Shown: one piece after another, positions 55,826 through 64,000 of the stretch
Position numbering within the stretch: the first letter of the stretch is position 1
Layout of the letters: every line of letters begins with the position of its first letter
Assembly (NCBI RefSeq): GCF_001039355.2
Contig: NW_019775857.1
Location: 137,187 to 201,186 of the forward strand
DNA: 64,000 nt
Reading direction: 5' to 3'
DNA from: Lingula anatina
Lineage: Eukaryota > Brachiopoda > Lingulata > Lingulida > Lingulidae
Made by a program: the position numbers and the translations under genes
Notes under the pieces: generated by a model
Told to the model about the DNA's origin: nothing
Database searches by the model: none
The model's input: only the letters and a program-made list of their open reading frames with translations

Positions 55826-57707
55826 TCAATTTAAAAAAAATTTACCATGAAAGCTATAATATAAGTACATGTGGTTAAAAATTACGAGACTTGCAAATGT
55901 GGGGTGTTGCATTCCATGCATACATTCTTTCCCAAACCAGGACAATGCACCATGTTCAGGCCCGTAGCCAGGGGGGTTCGGGGGGTTCGAAAGAACCGCC
56001 CCTTTTGTCAGGAAAAGGTCCATTTTAGGTAAAATTTTATCTAGATACACATAAGTTTTATTGTAAAAGGTCCACTTTTTCAGAATAAGAACCCCCCTTT
56101 TGAATTTGCTGGCTACGGGCCTGATGTTCGCAAACATTGCTACATAGTAGGTTTATGGTCTGCTATGAAATGCATTTGTCGACAGTAGATAAGCTCTGAT
56201 ATAGCATAAGTAAAAAAGGAAAAATATAACACTCTATCTCATGAAATTTAATTCCATCCACAGGTCATCCCTATAAACACTTGAATTTCTGTAAAATCCA
56301 ATGTCCACTACCAAAATATCCCTTTTTTTTTTGGAACATGTCACAACTAATAATTTGTATTATTAAGTGCGATTTACTTAAAATGTTTGACGTAAAATGA
56401 ATAAGGTAAAATGAATTTGAAAAACACTTTTTTAACACGGAATGTCCCTGCTTGGATGTGTTAAACCATAGAATTAGATAAGGCTTTAATGTGCATTATA
56501 ATTACTGGTACAAATCAAGCACTGAGGATTACCAGAAGCATTCATTTGAACAAAACTTTGAAGAATTTACGTAAAGAGGAATTTAATGGGTCACTACCTG
56601 AGATTTTCCTTGGAAAACGAATTTCCTGGGGTAAAGAGCAATTTATCCTAACTCAGGAGTTTTAAGTACTTGACCCTTCCTCGTACTCAATATTTCAATC
56701 CATTTTGCATAGTTTAGTTGAAATTGCCTAGCCAAAAGTGAGTCAACCACATTGCCTCATTTTTCACACAAAACACGGCGGGGTGTTTTGTACTGCAGCT
56801 CTGTGCCCCGTATAATACAGACATTCCAAGCTGATAAAGGCTACCCAAGGAGACTGAGAAATGAAAACGTTAAACACGGGCATTTTGTGCGTTTGCGTCG
56901 AATAGAACTACCTGTGTTCACCATGCACATATGCATGTACAAACAGATTTGCCCCCTAAGGGTTTCTTCAAATCCCTGATTTCATAATTATCATTGTTTC
57001 AAATATGTTAATTTCACACTCTTCAAGTATCACACTAATTAGATCCTACTGCCAAGATCTTGCTGGCTTTCATACACCCTGAGGACCATGCGGAAGATAG
57101 AGGGGCAAGGGGGAATAAATCGTTAATTTTCAATGTTTCTGCCATCAATAAATAAAATATGATAAATTAAATAAATTCATATCGGTAAACGACGTTTCAC
57201 TTGCTCCATCTGTATATTCGGATATGATCCTATGGTTACGAGAGTAGTAGTCAATCTTTACCAGTAGGGTAGCCCTTATGTGGCCATTCTTGGATTCTAT
57301 GACTGCAATGCAAATACACGTCTATACATTAATTTAGTATAATGCTATACTGCCAAAGGTAATAAAAAACTTTATATCCTCATTATTTCCTTAATACTTC
57401 AAAATCGGTCTTTAATTGATTAACAAAGACCTCAAAAAAGATTCAGCTTCTCAGATTGGATTCGAAAAATTATTCTCTCTTTTCTTTTGAAAATAGCTGC
57501 GGTTAATTAGAATTACATGCCTCAACACTGTTGATTAGGTTACTGAGTAATCAATTAGCACCTCTAACAAAACAGTGCTACTTAAAAAGGAGTTCCAACG
57601 AGCAGCTGCAGCATACAGTTTCAGAAATCAGCACTACCTAAGACTTCCGAAGAGTAAATATTGTCAACGTTCGATTGCCGGTCTTGCACAAGAAACCAAG
57701 GCTTGAG
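55826..57707. other. Spacer between duplicates and 5' flank of syntaxin-like copy 2
   Basis: 55826-56870 is not matched in the proximal copy and contains one MITE (55957-56123). From about 56870 the sequence matches RETSAT-2 intron 1 up to its exon-1 donor, then jumps to the sequence upstream of the syntaxin-like gene. No gene is seen in this stretch. Confidence 0.6.
55957..56123. mobile_element. MITE with CAGGCCCGTAGCCAG termini
   Basis: Starts CAGGCCCGTAGCCAG and ends CTGGCTACGGGCCTG, perfect inverses, with a direct ATGTT on both flanks (55952-55956 and 56124-56128). The subterminal GGGGGGTTC / GAACCCCCC pair extends the inverted structure. 167 bp, non-coding. Confidence 0.88.
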
Positions 57708-58565
57708 ATGGAAGGAGTTAGCTCACTTGGCGCAAACCATCGTAGTCAAATGGAAATCATCAAAGATACCGACCATGCCGCAGACGAAGTCGAACAGAGC
57801 AATGGCCAAGAGAAATGTGCCCGTATCATGAGTCTTTTATATCGTATCTCCGAAATAGGCACGAGCATCGCTCATCTTGACGAAGCCGTAGCTGCGATCA
57901 AACTACTTCACGGCGAAATAGAAGAAAGCGCATTTGGTGTTGGGGAGCTGAGAGCCAAACTTTTTGACAGCAATGCAGATATATTGGCTATTGCCAGGTT
58001 TGTAATGAACAGATTGTACCAGGTAGAAAGCTCTGGGTTCGACCAGCAGAGGAAGCTGCCGAGCCACGCAGTGGAGCAGCGCATATTTACGGCCCAAGTT
58101 CAGGCAGTGCGTCGCCATCTTCACGAAACGATCACCGATTTCTACCGCTCATACCAGACCCACGAGTTTAACTACAAAAAGCGCCTGGAACGTCAACTTG
58201 ATATACAAGCCAGCAGCAGGCATCCATCCGACAAAATTCAAGATTTTCTTTTTGCAGAACCTGACAAAACTTTCACCAGCGATATTCGCACGGGCGTTGA
58301 GGGCGGCAACCCAGAGACGTATATCGAAGCAGTGAACAACCAACTGGCGGACATTGAACAACTCTTTAAAGACTCCCACAGACACGCAGATGGCGTAAGT
58401 GACGTCTCAGACATAATTGAGCGCCACGTCGCGGAGGCAGATATTGTCGTTTTTAAACCAGCTATAACATATAAGAAGAAAATCCATCCTTTGCTGCGTT
58501 GCGTGTTAGCGCCAGTTTTCGCCATCAAAAGAAGTCGGAGAAAGCGTTTGTATGCAACAAGATGA
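57708..58565 (+). CDS. Intronless syntaxin-like protein, copy 2 (285 aa)
   Basis: Same length as copy 1 with no indels; 14 of 285 residues differ by my count. The Habc helices, the RLERQLDI segment and the SNARE-helix register are all kept. The zero-layer position 233 is Val here rather than Ile, with the context SDVSDII instead of SDISEII. The truncated anchor becomes LLRCVLAPVFAI, more polar than in copy 1. The ATG at 57708 is the first usable start, because an in-frame TAA lies upstream in the region that is open in copy 1. Synonymous and replacement changes are about equal in number, which for coding DNA points to moderate constraint. Expression is unknown. Confidence 0.85.
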   Translation: MEGVSSLGANHRSQMEIIKDTDHAADEVEQSNGQEKCARIMSLLYRISEIGTSIAHLDEAVAAIKLLHGEIEESAFGVGELRAKLFDSNADILAIARFVMNRLYQVESSGFDQQRKLPSHAVEQRIFTAQVQAVRRHLHETITDFYRSYQTHEFNYKKRLERQLDIQASSRHPSDKIQDFLFAEPDKTFTSDIRTGVEGGNPETYIEAVNNQLADIEQLFKDSHRHADGVSDVSDIIERHVAEADIVVFKPAITYKKKIHPLLRCVLAPVFAIKRSRRKRLYATR

Positions 58566-59704
58566 AATTGTAAATTAGATACATATGTTAGTGACTGTTC
58601 GCTGCATGTAGACCTACCTACCGTAGCAGAAAATTAAGCTGATTAAACAAAAATATACATATATGCCATAAACATTCAGTAAACAGTTACCTGGAATGAA
58701 AATCACACACTGTACCTCAAGGAATGGTATCAATCACTAACTTTTATAAGGAAGACCAGCGCGTTTAACGCCCCATGCACTTAGTATTTAAAGCTCAGAT
58801 AACGTTTCGTTCGCAAGATTTGTATTCTGTCATTCTTTTACGCGATATAATCGTACAGTTAGCCACCATTACAGTCATCTTGCCTAACATCATTAAAGTT
58901 GTGCATATATTTTTGATAAGAAATAAATTGTAGATTATTCAATAGCGTGGTCATTCTTGTGTTCGTTTTCTTTTTCTTTCTTTCCTTCTTTTCTCTCTCT
59001 CTCTCTCTTTTGGGTGGTTGGGGTGGGTAGCGCGCGGCGGTGGTATACCAGAAATGTGTTTGTGTCACCCAATCAGCCGAAAGTGTCACAGTTTCAGTCG
59101 GTCCTTAAACCTTAATTTAATTGTAACTTACACGGTGCATGTCCTGAACACAATTAAAGAGATGCTACACACAGTACCATGATAAACCGTAAGTGGTGAC
59201 TAATTATTTACTGAAAACTGCAATAATGATTTTTACAATAACAGGAAATACCCACGTTTTTCTGTCACCTTGATCGGTTAATGGCCCTTAATACAACAAC
59301 AAATGATTAAAGAATTTAAGAAAATATAAAAAAATATTTTGATCGCTGTTTTTCGCATTATGATAAACTAATATGGTATTATAACATCCTTATCCGTTAT
59401 ATGCTAATTCACTTTTACTCAAACGTATATAGATTATTTGTTGTCTGATAACTCTCAACAAAAAACAAACTACCAAACTTTTTATAAATTGCAATATACC
59501 TGAGTAAAGAGACTCCAATACAACACGGTGCATTTCTCCATGAGCTTTTTCCATCTCCATCTCTTTTCCATCTTATACCGATGTGCTCATTCATGTCCAG
59601 TCGATGTTGATTACAAATTCATGTTGAACATCATATTTATAACAGCTTTTATCCCAACAATAAAGAATTTTAATTTTAAAAAGTTTTTTTTCTTCCCGCT
59701 TGCA
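58566..59704. other. Duplicated non-coding sequence downstream of syntaxin-like copy 2
   Basis: Matches 52143-53329. It contains a CT-rich tract near 58975-59010 and no recognisable gene. Confidence 0.6.
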
Positions 59705-59897
59705 TTTTTTGGGAACTATCCATATAGCTGCATTTTTCTTTGTAACTGCCCAATGTTCACTCGTTTCTGCATTAGCTGGAGAGGACAATGCTTTCCCGTC
59801 TCTGTTACGTATTATTGTGGTATTCATTGAGCAAAAATCTTCTAAAATCGTCTGTTTACTCATACGATGCACAAGACCAAATGAGTTGAAATCAGTG
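59705..59897 (-). pseudogene. Exon-like block (LVHRMSK...HWAVTKKNAA), distal open copy
   Basis: A CATTTTACAG acceptor is followed by an open frame encoding TDFNSFGLVHRMSKQTILED and, further on, LSSPANAETSEHWAVTKKNA. There is no stop, unlike the proximal copy. No consensus donor is clear at its end, so exon status is a proposal. The 709-bp insertion lies 22 bp upstream of it in transcript orientation, next to the acceptor and branch region. Labelled pseudogene because a complete gene cannot be assembled around it. Confidence 0.4.
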
Positions 59898-59919
59898 CTG
59901 TAAAATGATTGTTACTAAT

Positions 59920-60628
59920 TGTAGCTGCACTCAGTCAAAAAGGGAAGTCTCCTTTACTGGTTGAATTTATTGAATTCAAACGTAAAACTGAAAGAAAAAA
60001 TAAAACAAAATAAATAACAAAACAAAAAATGTAGCGATAAGTAAAGAAATATTGATAACAAATTAAAATACAAAATAACCTAAAAATTGATAACAAATTT
60101 ACACGAAGTTCATACGAAAGTGTAAGAAAAAGGATAGACGGAAACGTTGCAAAGACCCAAAGCCGGAGAAGTTTACGTTATTTTAGCGTTGAAATAATTT
60201 GCCTTATCCCCGACCAAGTGTGCTAATATCGATATAAAAGGATAGATAGAAACGTTGAAATACCCAAAGCCAGAGAAGTTTACGTTATCATTGAAATAAT
60301 TACCTTTTCCTCTGACTGGGTGTGCTAAAATGGTGTCGTTAGAGTACCCTTATCGTTCTGTGTAAGAAATTGAAGTGAGCAAAAAGAAATAGGGAGGCCT
60401 TATATACGCTGTGAAATGAAAACTGTTCAGTGCAGGGTGTGGTACAGGCATGTGACTGTGCGGTTAGGTAAGTGCGGTGGCCTGTAACGTTATAATTAGT
60501 AGAGCGAGAGAGAGAGAGAGAAAAAGAGAAAACAGAGAAAACAGAGAAAGAACGGAAAATGTACTTCGCATAAGTAAACACAGAAACTCAAATAAAAATA
60601 AATAAATAAGAATATCGCGGGCAGTTAC
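59920..60628. mobile_element. 709-bp insertion with target-site duplication, specific to the distal copy
   Basis: ACTAAT is repeated at 59914-59919 and 60629-60634. The proximal copy has a single related site and no insert. The termini are weakly inverted (TGTAGCTGCACTC against TGTAACTGCCCGC). Inside are two ~105-bp direct units containing CCAGAGAAGTTTACGTTAT-type sequence and a GA-rich tract near 60501-60545. No coding capacity. It is a non-autonomous transposon that inserted after the duplication. Confidence 0.8.
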
Positions 60629-61616
60629 ACTAATGCGAGAAGCAAGAACTAAATTGTCATTTTAAAATCAAATTTTATTCCATCTACCAGAAGGTTTAAT
60701 TGCACAGTGCCCAATTATGTTCATTTTCATCTTTAACATCATGTATTTGTTCCCATATCAGTCACCATCCACAGCTTGAAATTTCATCAGCAAATGATGA
60801 CAAACAATTTTATCGAATTGAGTCTATCCAAATTCTATTCAAAATTAAAATTTCAGAAATATATGTGTCACTTTTTTTCAGAAAGCATGTGCTTTTTAGT
60901 TCAAGGAATGATTCATTTGTTGAGATATAAGATAAGCTTTATATAATTACAAAAAGCAACCATGGAAGAGGAAAAATTGAGGCCGACTATAACTGTTCTC
61001 CTGTTATTTGACACCATCTCAAAGACATTCATTGGGATCTTAATTCTGAATACACCTCATTACAACAGGCTTAAAAACTGTCAAATAGTCAATAATAAAT
61101 ATTCAGAAAATGTAAATAGCACAGGGCTTCAGACCCCTGGGAGTTTTTAGTCATTTGGCAAATGCCTAAATGTGAAAAATGAAACTTTCATAAGAAAAAA
61201 AACTGCTTTACTTCAAGAAAAAATCCAGTCTTGCTGATTCACAAACCCGAGCTTTAAGTCCTTTGAATAATTCCTTCAAGTTTTAAAAACAATAAGTGAG
61301 ACAATCTTTAAATCATGTTTATAATGACAGTGTTACAAGAACAATGCACACCTTAGAAGTCACATCCGTAATATGATATTTTGTGAAAAATGAAAAATTG
61401 ACAATAAAAAAGCATGACTTCAAGAAAAGGAATATAACCCAAAAAACCTTTAACGCATTCCTACATAAATAATTGATGTAAGTTTATGCATTAACTGAAA
61501 GCTTTTCCACTTATGATAATTATGAGAAAAATATCAGGAAAATATACAGTGACACCAGGGGCAAGGACTAAAGTGATTACATATGCAGTCACATTGAAAC
61601 AAAATTTCTGTCTATA

Positions 61617-61705
61617 AAAAACAGGAAATTCTGTCTTGCCTGAAATCCCTGAAATCCTACCGTGTTTTATCACAATCTTAATAAAGGTAATCTTTACATC
61701 CTATA
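61617..61705. repeat. Minisatellite unit, single copy
   Basis: One unit of the ~80-bp repeat family (AACAGGAAATTCTGTCTTGC ...), against four units in the neighbouring subunit. Confidence 0.75.
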
Positions 61706-61720
61706 TAAATTTCCACTAAC

Positions 61721-61868
61721 CAATTTTTCTGGGAAATGGTTCCTCTGTGACACTTCCGCTACTCTTTCAGAGATATCCTCTCTGCTCATAACAAACATCC
61801 AAATTTGCTTTCAGTTTCTCTTTCTGCAGTTAGATCTAATCAATCTGGATTCCATAACATTTCCCAGT
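61721..61868 (-). pseudogene. Exon-like block (NRLIRSN type), third copy with in-frame stop
   Basis: The minus strand encodes MESRLIRSNCRKRN, a TGA stop, then KQIWMFVMSREDISERVAEV, and is shortened before FPEKL. It is clearly a decayed version of the blocks at 54773-54926 and 62740-62893. Confidence 0.6.
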
Positions 61869-62382
61869 AAAAATTTCTCCTGAATTATTCTCCTTGAATT
61901 ATTGCAGTTATGATATATTTATATAAAAAAACTCAAATAAAAGTAACATCTCTTGATCACTGAGGCCCTTTTCTCTCTAATCTACAAACAGCTCTATTTT
62001 AAAATCTTGCTGATTCATAAATCTGAGCTATAAGTCCTGTGAATTATTCCTTCAAGTTTTAAAATCAATAAGTGAGACAATCTTTAAATCATGTTTATAA
62101 TGACAATGTTACAAGAGCAGTTAATGCACATCCAAACTCACATCTGTAAAATGACATTTTGTGAAATGAAAAATTGACAATAAAAAAAGCCAGACTTAAA
62201 AAAAAAAAGGAATATGACCCAAAAACTTTCAATGTATTCCTACATAAATAATTGATGTAAGTTTATGCATTAACTGATAGCTTTTCCACTTATGAGAAAA
62301 ATATCCAGAAAATGTACAGTGACAACACGGGCAAAAAGGTGATTGCAGATATATTCACATAAAAGCATAATAAGGGTCCAGA

Positions 62383-62715
62383 GAAACAGGAAATTCTGTC
62401 TCACCTGAAATCCATTTATACTCAGTTTTATCACATTCTTATTAAAGGTTAAACCTGTCCATAGAAACAGGAAATTCTGTCTCATCTGAAATCTGTTTAT
62501 ACTCTGTTCTATCATGTTCTTATTAAAGGTAATATTCGTCCATAGAAACAGGAAATTCTGTCTCACCTGAAATATGTTAACTTTATACTCTGTTTTATCC
62601 CATTCTTATTAAAGGTGACATCCGTCCATAGAAACAGGAAATTCTGTCTCACCTAAAATACGTAAACTTAATACTCTGTTTTATCCCGTTCTTATTAAAG
62701 GTAATTTTTACATCC
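62383..62715. repeat. Minisatellite, ~80-87-bp unit, four copies
   Basis: Units begin GAAACAGGAAATTCTGTCTC at 62383, 62463, 62544 and 62631. On the minus strand each unit carries TTTCAGGTGAGACAG (TTTAGGTGAGACAG in one), in which an acceptor-like and a donor-like signal touch. Confidence 0.9.
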
Positions 62716-62739
62716 TAGTACTCATAAGTTTACACTGAC

Positions 62740-62893
62740 CAATTTTTCTGGGAAGTCCTCCCCCTGTCTCCAACTCTGTGATACTTCCGCCACTCTTTCA
62801 GAGATTTCCTCTTTGCTCATAACAAACATCCAAATTTGTTTTTGATTTCTCTTACTGCAGTTGGATCTAATCAGTCTGTTTTCCATTCTATTT
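62740..62893 (-). pseudogene. Exon-like block (NRLIRSNCSKRN...WMFVMSK), second open copy
   Basis: Open minus-strand frame NRLIRSNCSKRNQKQIWMFV continuing to FPEKL, followed by GTCAGT. The upstream acceptor AG of the proximal copy is GG here. An AG a few bases further in could replace it. Uncertain whether used. Confidence 0.4.
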
Positions 62894-63252
62894 CCAAGAA
62901 AAAAAATTTCACGTGACTTGAATTATTTCAGTTCCGATATATCAATACCAAAAAACTCAAAGTAACAACTTTTGATAACTGAGGCCCTATTCACTCTAAT
63001 CTACAAACAGTGCAACCACTTTCTAAACTAATTTCTTTTTAGTGTCAATTCATTGAGGAAATGGGCATCTGTTTGAAATTAAATGAGCTCATTTTTTCTG
63101 CATGTAGCTTGAAAAATTGTCAGTTTTTTAAGTAATTTGAATCACTGTCTTCCATTCATTGCATCATCTCCATTTCTGGCCCCCAAGTCAAGCCACATCA
63201 GTGTAAGAGAATTTTTTTCAAGAAAACATGAACATCTCAGTTCTGTGAAAAA

Positions 63253-63563
63253 TCATTTTCCCTTCTTTTTCTTATTGGTCCTCTCAGCGCTTTCTGATCT
63301 AGCCCTTTCTTTTTCTGAGCGCACCCTTTCTTCTTCTTCCATAACTAGTCGCTTTTCTTCCAGTCTGCTGGCAGCACGTGGTGACTTGGAGTGTATTTTC
63401 AGGAAAATGTCACGAAATTTGTTGTCAGGGAACAAAGTTTCCATCATTCCTTCCATTATGACATAAAGCAGGCGACGGTTCAGAGCTTTGTACTGAAACA
63501 TCTCAAACACGCGGAAAACCCCTTTTCTGGTAGTTTCACTTCCCACTAGGTGGCGTACTTCAT
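63253..63563 (-). CDS. Conserved terminal-exon-like block of an unrecognised gene, distal copy (~103 aa)
   Basis: Same structure as 55298-55608: an ACTATTTCAG acceptor just upstream, EVRHLVGSETTRKGVFRVFE, NRRLLYVIMEGMMETLFPDN, a charged tail and a TGA. The frame also runs open upstream of the acceptor (MSCLRSFMFTHENWVTISD), so a longer single-exon reading is possible. Differences from the proximal copy are Pro to Leu and Leu to Ile, plus the Glu to Asp at the splice boundary. The coiled-coil-like Glu/Arg/Lys tail suggests a structural or scaffold protein, but no function can be assigned. Confidence 0.6.
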
Positions 63564-63785
63564 CTGAAATAGTAACCCAGTTCTCATGAGTGAACATGAA
63601 ACTTCTGAGACATGACATGATATTAATATACAGGGTGGTCCAAAAAAATGACCTATTTTACCTTAAAGGTTTCCAATTTCTGCAGAATTTGTAAGGATAA
63701 AATGGTCATCCTCATGGAACAACTTGGTGAAAGAAAGTTGGAAAAATCTTAATAACATCAAAATTGAGATGGAAAGTAAAAATTG

Positions 63786-64000
63786 CTAACCAAGCTAACT
63801 GATTACCAAATGGTTTTCCTTAAGCACTTTTCCAGTAAAATTAAGCATTAACCCATATTTGGCTTGATGTAAATTTTTTCACATCAAATCTGTGCTTTTG
63901 CATAAAATATGAAATTAATAAAAAGAAGTAATTGGTATTGATACTGCAGAAACTGGAAAGAAAAAAATTATAACACTCTCTCTCTTTCTGTAAAATCCAC
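63786..64000. other. Window edge, nothing recognised
   Basis: AT-rich sequence. The last ~40 bases (TATAACACTCTCTCTCTTTC ...) resemble 56226-56300, suggesting the duplication continues beyond the window. Confidence 0.4.

Larger units (their letters stand above)
61226..63010. repeat. Internal duplication within the distal copy (two subunits)
   Basis: 61226-62000 and 62001-63010 are direct copies of a segment that is single at about 54256-55060. Shared landmarks are TTGCTGATTC at the start, ATTGACAATAAAAAA, the minisatellite, the NRLIRSN exon-like block and CTAATCTACAAACAG at the end. Confidence 0.85.
56870..63785. other. Segmental tandem duplication, distal copy
   Basis: Same orientation as the proximal copy. 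The differences are loss of the 1.3-kb block with RETSAT-2 exon 1, a 709-bp insertion (59920-60628), and an internal doubling of the exon-bearing subunit (about 61226-62000 and 62001-63010). Similarity to the proximal copy fades beyond about 63785 and seems to resume near the window edge, so the duplication may continue past it. Confidence 0.88.

Noticed and set aside
55664-55830. TACAGGGTGGTCCATAAAAAGTGACC segment (also near 63630) as a transposon terminus
   Set aside because: It resembles a terminal repeat, but no inverse partner is found in the window and both copies are simply part of the segmental duplication.

Overview
The window is nuclear DNA of an invertebrate animal, most likely marine. 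Conserved proteins are split by GT-AG introns, the background is AT-rich, and there are many microsatellites, short terminal-inverted-repeat elements and ACATGTACATGT-type palindromes. I cannot name the species. Single or paired N bases at 15745 and in a poly-C run near 50443 mark it as a draft assembly.

Layout. 1-18.5 kb: no convincing gene; microsatellites, foldback/MITE-type elements and one probable assembly join. 18.7-25.0 kb (minus): a complete 9-exon aldehyde dehydrogenase of the ALDH9A1 type (515 aa), with a LINE tail in intron 7 and a set of stem-loops after its stop codon. 25.9-33.9 kb (plus): a complete 12-exon all-trans-retinol 13,14-reductase (RETSAT, 624 aa), head-to-head with the ALDH gene across 887 bp. 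34.9-49.8 kb (minus): a second, 11-exon RETSAT paralogue (621 aa), tail-to-tail with the first. Ten of eleven introns are shared; the one between exons 8 and 9 is missing. Its introns hold several mobile-element remnants, including an 877-bp foldback built of CGATCG-rich repeats and a decayed Tc1-like transposase. 49-64 kb: a tandem segmental duplication. Each copy carries an intronless 285-aa syntaxin-like gene on the plus strand and, on the minus strand, a set of exon-like blocks of an unrecognised gene. One of these blocks (311 bp) is strongly conserved while others are decaying.

All three multi-exon models were assembled by hand from splice signals. In each the exon lengths sum to a multiple of three and the phases agree at every junction. 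The ALDH gene would oxidise aminoaldehydes (4-trimethylaminobutyraldehyde in the known family). The RETSAT proteins would saturate retinol at the ER membrane. Their adjacency could allow co-regulation, but no shared pathway follows from the sequence.

The least ordinary item is the pair of intronless syntaxin-like genes. The Habc domain is readable and the SNARE helix aligns without gaps to animal Qa-syntaxins, but the zero-layer glutamine is replaced by Ile or Val and the membrane anchor is cut to about 12 residues. Both frames are intact with no indels between copies, so these look like maintained genes, possibly decoy or regulatory syntaxins.
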